Origin: Sphingomonas sp. UBA978
GTDB taxonomy: Bacteria > Pseudomonadota > Alphaproteobacteria > Sphingomonadales > Sphingomonadaceae
Direction: 5' to 3'
Assembly: GCF_002292295.1 (NCBI RefSeq)
Contig: NZ_DBBS01000002.1
Coordinates: 62,001 to 126,000 of the forward strand
Length of the DNA stretch: 64,000 nt
The position numbers and the translations under genes were made by a program. Shown here one piece after another: positions 24,785 through 33,742 of this stretch (its first letter is position 1; each line of letters starts with the position of its first letter). The notes beneath the pieces are model-generated. The model did not search any database and was not told where the DNA came from. It saw only the letters and a program-made list of their open reading frames with translations.

Positions 24785-26035
24785 TCAGGAAGTGTTGCCG
24801 ACCGCGTCGCTGCGCATCCGGCCGTGGCGCAGCAGGCGCTGGTGGACCGCGATCCGGGCCGCGCCGCGCCGGTCGCCGACCGCATCGGCGATGGCGAGCC
24901 AGGCCATCGCCTCGCCGACGCGGACCGCGGGTTCGGCGGCGATGCGCGGCAGTTCGGTGGCGAAGGGGGCGAAATAGGCGGGCTCGCCCTGCCATGCGAC
25001 CAGCCGTGCCTGCGCGTCGTCGCGCGACCAGCCGTCGAGGTGGATGCCGAGATCGACCAGCGCGCGCGCGACGCGGAAGATCAGCCAGTGGAGGTGACCG
25101 AGCATCGCATGCGGATCGGCGAAGGCGCCGTCGCGCGCGGCCAGCGCCTCGGCATGGATGCCCCAGCCCTCGACGAAGCTCGCGGCATAGGCGATGCGCA
25201 GCGGGTGCGGCGGCACGATCCCCTCCAGCCCGAGCTGGATCATATGGCCGGGCAGCAGCTCGTGCGCGACGACGCTCGGCAGCGTCCAGGCGGGACGGCG
25301 GCGCAGCTGTTTGAGGTCGACGATATAGACGCCCTGCTGCGTCGGGGTCGGGGCGATGCGATAGCCGTTGCGGTCGGCGGCGATTTCCTCCGCGGACAGC
25401 GTGCGGACGACGGTGTCGGTGCACCAGTCCGGGACGGCGCCGACCTTCGCCGCCACCCGCGTGCGGGCGTCGGCGAGCGAGCCGGTCATCGCCGCGACCG
25501 CGGCGGCGGGGTCGGCGTAGAGGAAGCGGTCGTCCTGCCACAGGCGGGTATAGCGTTCGCCGATGCTGCCGGTGGTGAGGCCGATCGTGGCGAATGCCGC
25601 GGCGGCGCGGGCGTGGAGGCCGGCAAGCTCGCGAGTCAGGCGGGCGCGGGCGGCCTGCGGGGTGACCGGGCCGAGCGGGCGGGCGAGCAGCAGCGCGTAA
25701 TGCGCGGGCGCGATCGGCCCGGTGACGGGGCGGTATCCGCCCTGGCTGCCGCGGGTGCCGGGCAATGCGGCGAGCTGCGCGTCGATCGCGAGGCCGGCGC
25801 GGGCGGTCGTCAGGTCCAGTCGCTGCGCCATCGCCAGCGCGCGCGGGTCGAAGCCGGCGAGGCGGGCGAGCGCCTCCGCCGGCGGCAGCTGCGCGGCGGC
25901 GTCGAGCGCGGCGGGCAGGGCGGGATCGGGCCGGGCCGTCGTGGCAAGGTCGCGCGTGCAGGCGGCGGTGACGGTCGCGCCCAATCCGGCCAGTATCGCG
26001 CGGCGATGCGGACGGGGGAACGGCGGTGGCGTCAC
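24785..26035 (-). CDS. DUF885 family predicted zinc metallohydrolase
   Basis: 416 residues with a Tat-like leader (PHRRAILAGLGATVTAAC) that may also be a lipobox. The DUF885 zinc motif is HELLPGHMIQ near residue 255, and the third ligand region is SFVEGWGIHAE near 283. Some DUF885 proteins are dipeptide or amide hydrolases, but most are uncharacterised. Its start overlaps the stop of the large LamG gene (ATGA), so the two are coupled. A peptidase-like enzyme in a sugar-acid locus is unexpected; an amide or ester of a uronate is a possible substrate. Confidence 0.8.
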   Translation of the reverse strand: MTPPPFPRPHRRAILAGLGATVTAACTRDLATTARPDPALPAALDAAAQLPPAEALARLAGFDPRALAMAQRLDLTTARAGLAIDAQLAALPGTRGSQGGYRPVTGPIAPAHYALLLARPLGPVTPQAARARLTRELAGLHARAAAAFATIGLTTGSIGERYTRLWQDDRFLYADPAAAVAAMTGSLADARTRVAAKVGAVPDWCTDTVVRTLSAEEIAADRNGYRIAPTPTQQGVYIVDLKQLRRRPAWTLPSVVAHELLPGHMIQLGLEGIVPPHPLRIAYAASFVEGWGIHAEALAARDGAFADPHAMLGHLHWLIFRVARALVDLGIHLDGWSRDDAQARLVAWQGEPAYFAPFATELPRIAAEPAVRVGEAMAWLAIADAVGDRRGAARIAVHQRLLRHGRMRSDAVGNTS

Positions 26036-29000
26036 CGTGCCGCCACCGGCACCGCATTGTTGAGCAGCGTCACCTCCGGCGTATCGCCGGTCAGTGCCAC
26101 GCGCGCGGTCAGTCCGGCGACGCCCCCCGGCGCCGACAAGCGCACCTGCGCCGTTCGCGGCCGGAGGTCGTTCGGCGCGTCCAGCGGCGGGATCGCGGCC
26201 GAGGCGACGACGCGACCGTCCTCCGCGACCAGCGTCGCGGTGCCCGCGCCCGACGGCACCGAACCGAGGCCGTGGACGGTCAGCGTCACGCTGCGGCCCT
26301 TTACCGCGACGTCGTCGCTGCCGATGCCGATGTCCGGCCGTGTCTCGACCGGCGTGGTCGGCTGGACCAATGTCGCCTCGATCACCGTCGTCGTGTGCGG
26401 CGCGAAGGTCACCGTGGTTCCGGCGCTACGTTCCAGCGGCACCGTCACCGGGGCACCGGCCGGGACCAGCGTCCTGCCGCCGTCGCTGCTGGTGCTGGTC
26501 CGCACCTGCCATTGCCCCGCGGTGACGTTCCACGTCGACATCCTTGCCTGCTGCGCCGCGTCGCCGGTGTTGTAGGCGATCACCCGGAAGGCGTCGCGCG
26601 TCGCGCCGGGGACGAGGATCGCGACCCGTTCCGCCGCGCCCGGCGTCGCGAAGCGCCAACTGACGATGTTGCCCGGCCACGTCTGGTTGCGGCGCAATGC
26701 GATGCCGCCGAGCCGTTCGCGTTGCAGGATGTCGGTCGGCTGGTCGACCCGGTCGGACCACCAATGGCCCTCCGTATACATATAGTGATGCTGCGCCTTG
26801 TCCTGCCATGCGTCGGCATGCAGGCCGGCGAGGATCGCGGTGTCGCCGGTCGTCGTCCAGGCGGCGTAGCGGGCGAACGGGTCGTTGCTCGCCGCCTTCG
26901 CGACCTTCGCACGCAGCGCCGCGCCGCCGGGCATCAGGTCGAAGGCGTTCTCGTTGAATTCGCCAAGGCCGCTGCCCGACTTGCCGACCCGCGCCATGAT
27001 CGGGCGCAGATATTTGTCGTCGCCGGTGAAGCGCCATGCGGCCCAGGCGCCCTGCAACGGCGTCGAGACGCCGCCGCCGTCGCCGACGCGCGTCGCATCG
27101 GTCTGCCAGTTGATCTCGTTCGGATAGCTCCAGCTGCCGTCGGCGCCCTGCGTGCCGTGCGCCATCCAGCCGTCGATCACGCCGGTGACGAGACCGCGCG
27201 CGGCCGGGCTGGCGTTGTAGAGGCCGAGCAGCATCGGACCGTGGAGCACGGTGAAGCTGTACGGTTTCTGCCACGCGAACGCGCCCTCGCGGTACATCTT
27301 GCGGCCGCCGTACCAGTTGGTGGCGAAATGCATGTGGCCGGCGGGATTTTTGAGGATGACGCCCTGCAGCGCGCGCGTCGTCTCCATGATCCGCTCGACC
27401 GCCTTCGGCTCGCCCCAGTTGAGGTAGAGCCGCTGAGCGTCGGAGTTCAGCCCTTCCTCATAGGCGTGCAGTTCGTCGGTGGTGATATAGCCGAGGCCGC
27501 CCACCCGCATGCCGTTGGCGAAGACGGCGTCGGACACCGCGCGCAGCGAGGCGTTCACCTTGTCCGGTTCGACCCCCATCAGCGCGAGGCCGGGCCATTG
27601 CTGAGTGAGGTCGGTGTCGTCGGACAGGCCGCCGCCGAAGTCGCCGTAGGGCACCTGGCGATGGTCGATCCACCATGTCACGAAATCGCGGGTGATCTTC
27701 AGGTCGTCGAGTTGCCGCGCCGCCCAGGCGGGCACGCCGGCGGCGACCGGCGGCAGCGCGACCGCCGGCATATTCTCCGGCCGGTAGTTGATGTCCGCCC
27801 AATAGGCGCGGCCCTGCACATGGTCGGGATCGACGCGCAACAGGTCGGAGATGTCGGCGAAGACGCGCCGGTACAACCCCTCGCGCTTCGACGCGGTATG
27901 TTCCTCGACGAGGAACCCCCAATTGTCGCGGACCTGGTTGAAGCGGTCGGCGACATGCTCCGCCTTCGCCGCGTCGCGCGGCTTGAAGACGAGGCGGATC
28001 TTCGCGCCGTTGAGGCTGTCCGCGTCGAAGTCCGCCGCGCCCGATGCGACCGTCAGGAACAGGCCGTCGTGGGACAGGATGCGATCGCGCAGGTCGAGCC
28101 ACAATGTCCGCGCCTCGCCCGCGCGGACCGACACCGACAGGTCGATCATCGCCCGCGCCGGCCAGATCGGATCGGCGATGCGGATGTTGAGCGGGATGAT
28201 CGTGCCCGCCTTGCCCTTCAGCGCGGGCAGGTCGATCGCGATGCCGTCCAGCCCGTCGTACATATTCTGCCAGCCGTAATCCCACGCCCGCGCCAGCGGC
28301 CGGTCGGGATAGGCGTCGCCGAAGCTCGCCGGGATCAGGACGTGGACGATCGGCTTGCCCGGCGCGCGCCGGATCGCGGCGGTGCCGCCCGCCGCCCCCG
28401 CGCCGACCGCGACGCGCATGCCCGACGACGGCATCGCCAGCACGGTCGCGCGCTCGTCGGCGGGATAACGGCCGGCGATATAGGCGTTGAGCGGGTCGAG
28501 GCTGGCGAGGCGGGGCGAGGCGGCGGCGTCGACCGTGTAGCTCAGCTTGAAGCTGCCCGCCGGTTCGGGCGCGGCGCCGACGTCATAGGCCCACAGCTCC
28601 TGAATCGGCTGTTCCTGCATGACATTGACGAAGCTCAGCACGCCGCCGGTGCGGGGGGCGAGCGCTTCGACGCTGCGCACCACGCCCTTCGCGCGGGTAG
28701 CGACCGCGGCGTCGTTCCACCGCAGCGTGCCATAGGCCGCGCCGCGGATCTCGACGCGGTTGACGCGCTGGCCGGCGGGGATGGTCAGGTCGTAGCGCTT
28801 GCCGCCCTCGACATAGACGTTCCAGTCGGGCAGCTCGAAATAATCGTCGCGACCGGGCAGCTTCGACCGGTTGTAGACGCCGGGCCAGGTCGTCTCGGCG
28901 ATGCCGTCGACGCCCTTGTACATCCATTGCTTGAGATCCTTGGCATCGGCGAATTCGATGCGGCGGACGCTGGTGACGGGGTCGGTCAGCACCGGCGGCG

Positions 29001-29796
29001 CGCCCTTGTCCCAGCCGTAGCGGTGCAGCCACGCGCTGCGCTGCGCGGCGGCGGTATCGGCGGGGGCGAGCGTGGGTTCGCGCTTGGCCGCGAGCGTGGC
29101 GACATCGGCGGCGGCGAGCATCCGGTCGTAGACGCGGATCTCGTCCAGATCGCTGCCGCGCATGAAATTGTAGCGGCTCTGCACCTGATGCGGGCTGATG
29201 ACGCGGCCCGCCATGCCGAACTGGTCGAGCCCGGAATCGAGATCGGCGGTCTGCGCCAGCCGCGCGACCTCCCTGCCGTCGACGAACAGTCGGACGCCGA
29301 CCGTCTCGTCCCAGGCGAAGGCGATATGCTCCCATTGTTCGGGCGTGGGCTGCGTCGGCATCCGCCACGACACGCGCAGCCGCGACAAATTGGCGTCGGT
29401 GACGAAGGCGTCGAAGCCGTGGCCGTTCCAGTCGATGCGCAGGAACGCCATGTCCCAGCTGCTGTGGTCGGCGAAACCGGCGCGGAAGATCACGAACGGC
29501 GCGTCGGTGACGGCATCGCGCGCGCGCCAGAAGAAGGCGAGCGTGCCGCGCTGCGCCAGCATGTTGCCCGGCGCAGACCAGGCCACATAGCCCTCGTCCG
29601 CCCAGCGCGCCGCGCCGCCGATCGCGCCGTCCGGCGTGACGGTGACGGCGCTGCGGAAGTTGGGAACGGGATCGCCGCCCGCCTTGTCCGCGGTGAGGTC
29701 CTTGTCCGCCGATACGCGGAAGAGCAGGCCGTCCTGCGCGGTCGCGGGGGTGGCGAGCAGCGCCGTGGCGATGGCGAGCAGCGAGGTGGGTTTCAT
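26032..29796 (-). CDS. Large secreted LamG-domain protein, candidate polysaccharide-active enzyme
   Basis: 1254 residues with signal peptide (MKPTSLLAIATALLATPATA). Residues about 25-260 form a LamG/concanavalin-like beta sandwich (RGTLAFFWRARD, WEHIAFAWDETVGVRLFVDGREV, LDEIRVYDRMLAAAD), a sugar-binding fold. A beta-rich middle follows. Residues about 700-1080 look like an all-helical toroid with many aromatic residues (WWIDHRQVPYGDFGGG, HFATNWYGGRKMYREGAFAW, HYMYTEGHWWSDRVD), as in polysaccharide lyases. The C-terminus is again beta-rich. I cannot name a CAZy family. The ATG at 29796 has GGAGAGG upstream. It lies downstream of the hydratase-transporter genes. Confidence 0.75.
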   Translation of the reverse strand: MKPTSLLAIATALLATPATAQDGLLFRVSADKDLTADKAGGDPVPNFRSAVTVTPDGAIGGAARWADEGYVAWSAPGNMLAQRGTLAFFWRARDAVTDAPFVIFRAGFADHSSWDMAFLRIDWNGHGFDAFVTDANLSRLRVSWRMPTQPTPEQWEHIAFAWDETVGVRLFVDGREVARLAQTADLDSGLDQFGMAGRVISPHQVQSRYNFMRGSDLDEIRVYDRMLAAADVATLAAKREPTLAPADTAAAQRSAWLHRYGWDKGAPPVLTDPVTSVRRIEFADAKDLKQWMYKGVDGIAETTWPGVYNRSKLPGRDDYFELPDWNVYVEGGKRYDLTIPAGQRVNRVEIRGAAYGTLRWNDAAVATRAKGVVRSVEALAPRTGGVLSFVNVMQEQPIQELWAYDVGAAPEPAGSFKLSYTVDAAASPRLASLDPLNAYIAGRYPADERATVLAMPSSGMRVAVGAGAAGGTAAIRRAPGKPIVHVLIPASFGDAYPDRPLARAWDYGWQNMYDGLDGIAIDLPALKGKAGTIIPLNIRIADPIWPARAMIDLSVSVRAGEARTLWLDLRDRILSHDGLFLTVASGAADFDADSLNGAKIRLVFKPRDAAKAEHVADRFNQVRDNWGFLVEEHTASKREGLYRRVFADISDLLRVDPDHVQGRAYWADINYRPENMPAVALPPVAAGVPAWAARQLDDLKITRDFVTWWIDHRQVPYGDFGGGLSDDTDLTQQWPGLALMGVEPDKVNASLRAVSDAVFANGMRVGGLGYITTDELHAYEEGLNSDAQRLYLNWGEPKAVERIMETTRALQGVILKNPAGHMHFATNWYGGRKMYREGAFAWQKPYSFTVLHGPMLLGLYNASPAARGLVTGVIDGWMAHGTQGADGSWSYPNEINWQTDATRVGDGGGVSTPLQGAWAAWRFTGDDKYLRPIMARVGKSGSGLGEFNENAFDLMPGGAALRAKVAKAASNDPFARYAAWTTTGDTAILAGLHADAWQDKAQHHYMYTEGHWWSDRVDQPTDILQRERLGGIALRRNQTWPGNIVSWRFATPGAAERVAILVPGATRDAFRVIAYNTGDAAQQARMSTWNVTAGQWQVRTSTSSDGGRTLVPAGAPVTVPLERSAGTTVTFAPHTTTVIEATLVQPTTPVETRPDIGIGSDDVAVKGRSVTLTVHGLGSVPSGAGTATLVAEDGRVVASAAIPPLDAPNDLRPRTAQVRLSAPGGVAGLTARVALTGDTPEVTLLNNAVPVAAR

Positions 29797-29813
29797 GCGG
29801 CCTCTCCAGGGCA

Positions 29814-29903
29814 ACTCACCCTCACCCCGCGCCGCCTTCGGCATCTATCCCTCTCCCGTCGGGAGAGGGAGGGAGGCGCGCAGCGCCGGAAGGGTGAGGG
29901 TGA
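29814..29903. repeat. Intergenic palindromic repeat, family A copy 1
   Basis: Starts CTCACCCTCACCCC and ends AGGGTGAGGGTGA, with an inner hairpin CCCTCTCCC-GTC-GGGAGAGGG and GGCGCGCAGCGCC. Same layout as 39772-39853 and 58288-58381. It lies just upstream of the LamG gene, next to the 148-bp element. Confidence 0.8.
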
Positions 29904-29911
29904 TGTACGTG

Positions 29912-30059
29912 CTAGGGTCGATCGACATTCAGCCCTGACGGCCTGCAAACGGCGGTTTCGTGCGCTTCCGGTGCTCACGTACCGAAAGTACGCTGCGCTC
30001 CGGGTCACGCGAAACCACCGTTTTCGGCACGTCATCATCTGAATGTCGATCGACCCTAG
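29912..30059. repeat. 148-bp long-hairpin element, copy 1
   Basis: Perfect 21-bp terminal inverted repeats (29912-29932 and 30039-30059; left end CTAGGGTCGATCGACATTC). The interior is also nearly palindromic: AAACGGCGGTTTC pairs with GAAACCACCGTTT, and the apex is GTAC-CGAAA-GTAC. No coding capacity. Its right end contains the TAG stop of the transporter gene. A second copy of identical length is at 45157-45304. Confidence 0.9.
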
Positions 30060-31387
30060 GCGGCGTCCACCCGTGCCAGCCGGGGGCTGAGCAGGTGGAT
30101 GACGATCACCGCGATCAGATAGGTCGATCCGGCGACCGCGAAGATCGGCGTGTAGCTGTGCGTGGTTTCGAGGATGTAGCCGGTGAACTTCGACATTAGC
30201 ATGCCGCCGATCGCGCCCACGGTGCCGCCGATGCCGATTACCGACCCCACCGCCCCGCGCGGGAACATGTCCGACGGCAGCGTGTAGAGATTGGCCGAAA
30301 AGGCCTGATGCGCGGCGGTGGCGAGGCCGACGATCGCGACCGCGGTCCATACGCTGCTGGCATATTGCGCGAAGAAGATCGGCATCACCAGGATCGCGCA
30401 GACCAGCATCGTGATCTTGCGCGCGGCATTGGCGGTGAACCCGCGCTTCATCAGCCGCGACGACGACCAGCCGCCGGCGACCGAGCCGATGTCGGAGATC
30501 AGGTAGATCGCGACCAGCGGCGGGCCGAAGCTCTTGAGATCGAGATTGTAGGTCTTGGCGAGGAAATCGGGCGTCCAAAACAGGAACAGCCACCAGACCG
30601 GATCGATCAGGAACTTGCCGAGCGCGAACGCCCAGGTTTCCTTGTAGCGGATCAGCCGGCCCCAGGAGATCGGCTCGACCGGATCGGCGGGGTCGCTCTC
30701 GATATAGGCGAGCTCGTCGGCGCTGACCTTGGTGCTCTCGCGCGGGCGGCGATACAGCGCGATCCACGCGACCAGCCAGCCGAGGCTGGCGATGCCGGTG
30801 ATGATGAACGCCATCCGCCAGCCGAGGCCGAGGTCGATGACGATCCACGGCACCACCAGCGGCGTGACGATCGCGCCGATATTGGCGCCGGCGTTGAACA
30901 CGCCCGTCGCCAGCGCGCGCTCCTTGGCGGGGAACCATTCGGTCACCGCCTTGATCCCGGCGGGGAAGTTGCCGCTCTCGCCGATGCCGAGCACGACGCG
31001 GGCGAGGCTGAACTGGAAGGCGGTGTTAACGAAGCCGCACAGGATGTGGCCCGCGGTCCAGATGACGAAGGCGACCGAATAGCCGATCCGCGCGCCGACC
31101 ACGTCGACGATCTTGCCGAAGCTGAGATAGCCGACCGCATAGGCGGCCTGGAACCAGAAGATCACGTCGGCATAGGTGGTTTCCGACCAGCCCAGCTCGG
31201 CGGAGATCGTCGGCTTGAGCACGCCGATCATCTGCCGGTCGACATAGTTGATCGCGGTCGCGGCGAACAGCAGCGCGCAGATCACCCAGCGATAGCGGCC
31301 CACAGTCGTCGCAGCGGCAGCGACCTGCGCCTCCCGCTGGTCCCTGAGGGTCCGTTCGTTCGTCCCCATCGTCTCTCTCTGGGCCAT
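30056..31387 (-). CDS. MFS transporter, hexuronate/anion:cation symporter type (ExuT-like)
   Basis: 443 residues, 12 predicted spans. It belongs to the ACS group of the major facilitator superfamily: first-span AINYVDRQMIGVLKP, loop FGKIVDVVGARIG, and the strongly conserved GIGESGNFPAGIKAVTEWFPAKERALATG. Members import hexuronates or other sugar acids with protons, which fits the neighbouring uronate genes. The start at 31387 (MAQRET) has GGAGAGAG upstream. Alternatives are 31369 and, less likely, 31477. The TAG stop is formed by the end of the 148-bp element. Confidence 0.88.
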   Translation of the reverse strand: MAQRETMGTNERTLRDQREAQVAAAATTVGRYRWVICALLFAATAINYVDRQMIGVLKPTISAELGWSETTYADVIFWFQAAYAVGYLSFGKIVDVVGARIGYSVAFVIWTAGHILCGFVNTAFQFSLARVVLGIGESGNFPAGIKAVTEWFPAKERALATGVFNAGANIGAIVTPLVVPWIVIDLGLGWRMAFIITGIASLGWLVAWIALYRRPRESTKVSADELAYIESDPADPVEPISWGRLIRYKETWAFALGKFLIDPVWWLFLFWTPDFLAKTYNLDLKSFGPPLVAIYLISDIGSVAGGWSSSRLMKRGFTANAARKITMLVCAILVMPIFFAQYASSVWTAVAIVGLATAAHQAFSANLYTLPSDMFPRGAVGSVIGIGGTVGAIGGMLMSKFTGYILETTHSYTPIFAVAGSTYLIAVIVIHLLSPRLARVDAA

Positions 31388-31412
31388 CATCTCTCTCCGG
31401 GAAATCAGCCTC

Positions 31413-32216
31413 TTAGCGGGCGTTGATCGTGCAGCCGACGGTGTAGCGACCATCGAAGGTGGCGGTGACGCTATCACCGACGGCGACGGGGTGCACGCCC
31501 GTCACCGCGCCGCTGGAAATCCACTGTCCGGGCTTCAGCGCGATGCCGCGTGCCGCCATATGTTCGAACAGGAAGCGGGCAGCGCCGATCGGGCCGTCCA
31601 GCATCGTCGCGGCGGTCGCCGCCCCGATCCGGGTGCCGTTGATGTCGAGCGTGATCGGCCATTGGTTGAGATCGGTGTCGCGCCAGTCGGGGATCGCATC
31701 GCCGATCACCAGCCCGTTGTTGTTGCCGAAATCGGAGATGGTCACCGTCGGCCCGTGCGTGTTGATGCCGGGGAAGGGCGAACTCGCGATCTCGATCCCG
31801 ACATGGACGGCGTCGATCAGCGCGCGCGCCTCGTCCATCGTGTAGCTGGTCTGGGCAGGATCGGGCGCGGTGCCGATGCGGATCAGGAATTCCGCCTCGG
31901 CTGCGCCGAAGCCGTCGGCGAAGATCGGCATCGGCAGGTCGCCGTCGGTCGCATCGAACACGGTGTCGGCAAAGATCGGGCCGCTCAGCCGGTCGATGCC
32001 GTCGATCGCGGGGTTGATGCGGCCGACCTTCCAGCCGACGACCTCGCCCGTCGCCAGCGCCAGCGCGGCGTCCTGCACGCGATAGGCGGTGGCGAGGTCG
32101 GCGGGAATGGCACCCGGATAGTCGGGCAGGGCGTGGCCGTCGCGGCGCGCGGCGACGAAGGCGCGCGCGATGGCGTGGACGGACGCGGGGTCGATCTGTG
32201 TGTCGGTTTGTGGCAT
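31413..32216 (-). CDS. 2-keto-4-pentenoate hydratase-like (FAH superfamily) enzyme
   Basis: 267 residues. Full-length match to the hydratase/decarboxylase branch of the FAH fold: YRVQDAALA, VVGWKVGRINP, GAAEAEFLIRIG with the metal-ligand acids, VGIEIASSPF, and GQWISSGAVTGVHPVAVGDSV near the end. In aromatic meta-cleavage pathways such enzymes hydrate 2-hydroxypentadienoate. Here it sits between uronate genes and shares their operator, so a 2-keto-deoxy sugar acid is a likelier substrate. 25 bp separate it from the transporter gene downstream. Confidence 0.8.
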   Translation of the reverse strand: MPQTDTQIDPASVHAIARAFVAARRDGHALPDYPGAIPADLATAYRVQDAALALATGEVVGWKVGRINPAIDGIDRLSGPIFADTVFDATDGDLPMPIFADGFGAAEAEFLIRIGTAPDPAQTSYTMDEARALIDAVHVGIEIASSPFPGINTHGPTVTISDFGNNNGLVIGDAIPDWRDTDLNQWPITLDINGTRIGAATAATMLDGPIGAARFLFEHMAARGIALKPGQWISSGAVTGVHPVAVGDSVTATFDGRYTVGCTINAR

Positions 32217-32275
32217 CGGATCGGGCTGGCGCCCCCCTCTCTCGCTAGTCTTTGATCGTTGGTCGAATGGGTATG

Positions 32276-32289
32276 GGAAACCGGTGTCA
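32276..32289 (-). promoter_or_regulatory. Candidate LacI-type operator upstream of the hydratase gene
   Basis: Minus-strand TGACACCGGTTTCC, 13 of 14 positions identical to the other three sites. It lies 59 bp before the hydratase ATG, and its first bases overlap a TTGACA that could act as a -35 box. Confidence 0.65.
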
Positions 32290-32305
32290 ATGACAAGCGC
32301 CGGGA

Positions 32306-33742
32306 TCAGGCGAGCAGCGCGTCCCAGCGCTTTTCGTGCGCCGCGACGGCGGCCCGTTCGATGGCGGCGAGCAGGGGCGCGTCGCCGGCAACCTGCGGCG
32401 GCAGACCGAGGCCGGCCTCGGCGAGGCGGCGGACCAGCGACGTCGGATCGGCGCCGTGCGCGGCGGCGGCGAGGCGGTCGCCGGCGGGATCGACGATCGC
32501 ATGCCCCTGCCGCGTCCGCGCGATCAGGAAGGCGACCCAGCCGCCCAGCGCGGCGACGACCTGCGCCGGCATCCGCCCGGCGGCGCGATTGGCGGCGAGC
32601 GTGTCGCCGAGCCGGTAGGGCAGCTTCTGCGACCCGTCCTGCGCGATCTGGTCGAGCCGGTGGACGATCGCCGGATTGCGGAAGCGGGCGAGCACCTGCT
32701 CGCGATACGCGTCGAGGTCGAGCCCCGGCACCGCGGGCAGCATCGGCATGATATCCCGCCGGATCATCGCATCGACGAAGCCGGCGAGGTCGGCATCGCC
32801 CATCGCCTCCGCCACGCTGGCATGGCCGCGCAGCAGGCCGAGATAGGCGAGCGTCGAATGCGCGCCGTTGAGGATGCGCAGCTTCGCCTTCTCATAGCCG
32901 GCGACGTCGCTGGTGACGGTCGCGCCGGCGGCGGCGAGATCGGGGCCGAGCGGGATGCCGACGTCCTGGATCACCCATTGGGTGAAGCGTTCGCGCTGGA
33001 CGGCGGCGCGATCCTCCAGCCCGAGCGTGTCGGCGACCGCGGCGTAGAGCGCATCGTCGGAGGCGGGCGTGATCGAATCGACCATGGTCGAGGGCACCCG
33101 CACCTCGCCCGCGATCCAGTCGGCGAGGCCGGCGTCGCGCGCCTGCGCGAAGGCGACCAGCGCGGCGTGCAGCTTGGCGCCGTTGCTCGCCAGATTGTCG
33201 CACGGCATCGGCACGAACGGCGCGATGCCCGCGACGCGGCGCGCGGCGAGACCGGCGACGATCCAGCCGATCACGCTCGCCGGCACCGGCGCGCCGGCAA
33301 GGTCGCGGACGATATCGGGGTGATTGCGGTCGAGCGTGCCGTCGCCGCTCAGGCAATAGCCCTTTTCGGTCACCGTCGTCGTCACCAGCCCGACCGCGGA
33401 GTCGGCGAGCAGCGCATGCGTCTCCGCCGCCGCATCGGGCGCGAGGAAGCGCCGGTGTGCGCCGATCACGCGCATCACCGATTCGGCATCGCGGATCGCC
33501 AGCGTGTAGAGGCCGTCCTGCTGCTCCAGCGCCTCGACCGTGCCGCGGCTGCGCATCGACACCGCGGCGATGCCCCAGCGCGGATCGTGCCGCAGGACGG
33601 TGTCGACATAGGCCGCCTGATGCGCGCGGTGGAAGGCGCCGGGGCCGAAATGGACGATACCGACCTGCGGTTCGGGCCGCCCGCGCGGACTGGCGATGGT
33701 CGCGGGCAGGCGGTCGAGCGTCGCACGGGTCAGTCGGATCAC
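32306..33742 (-). CDS. Mannitol dehydrogenase-family hexuronate reductase (probable tagaturonate or fructuronate reductase)
   Basis: 478 residues of the long-chain polyol dehydrogenase family. N-terminal NAD-binding VGIVHFGPGAFHRAHQAAY, then VTTTVTEKGYCL, PMPCDNLASNGAKL and the catalytic region KLRILNGAHSTLAYLGLL with the conserved lysine and Asn-His. The family includes UxuB and UxaB. Its GTG start overlaps the uxaA stop (GTGA), and no mannonate dehydratase is seen nearby. Reduction of tagaturonate to altronate, feeding UxaA, is therefore the more economical reading, although sequence similarity alone would say fructuronate reductase. Confidence 0.85.
   Translation of the reverse strand: MIRLTRATLDRLPATIASPRGRPEPQVGIVHFGPGAFHRAHQAAYVDTVLRHDPRWGIAAVSMRSRGTVEALEQQDGLYTLAIRDAESVMRVIGAHRRFLAPDAAAETHALLADSAVGLVTTTVTEKGYCLSGDGTLDRNHPDIVRDLAGAPVPASVIGWIVAGLAARRVAGIAPFVPMPCDNLASNGAKLHAALVAFAQARDAGLADWIAGEVRVPSTMVDSITPASDDALYAAVADTLGLEDRAAVQRERFTQWVIQDVGIPLGPDLAAAGATVTSDVAGYEKAKLRILNGAHSTLAYLGLLRGHASVAEAMGDADLAGFVDAMIRRDIMPMLPAVPGLDLDAYREQVLARFRNPAIVHRLDQIAQDGSQKLPYRLGDTLAANRAAGRMPAQVVAALGGWVAFLIARTRQGHAIVDPAGDRLAAAAHGADPTSLVRRLAEAGLGLPPQVAGDAPLLAAIERAAVAAHEKRWDALLA

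Noticed and set aside
26026..30042. Long + strand open frame opposite the LamG gene
   Set aside because: Mirror of a coding gene that has signal peptide, ribosome-binding site and domain structure; the mirror has none of these.
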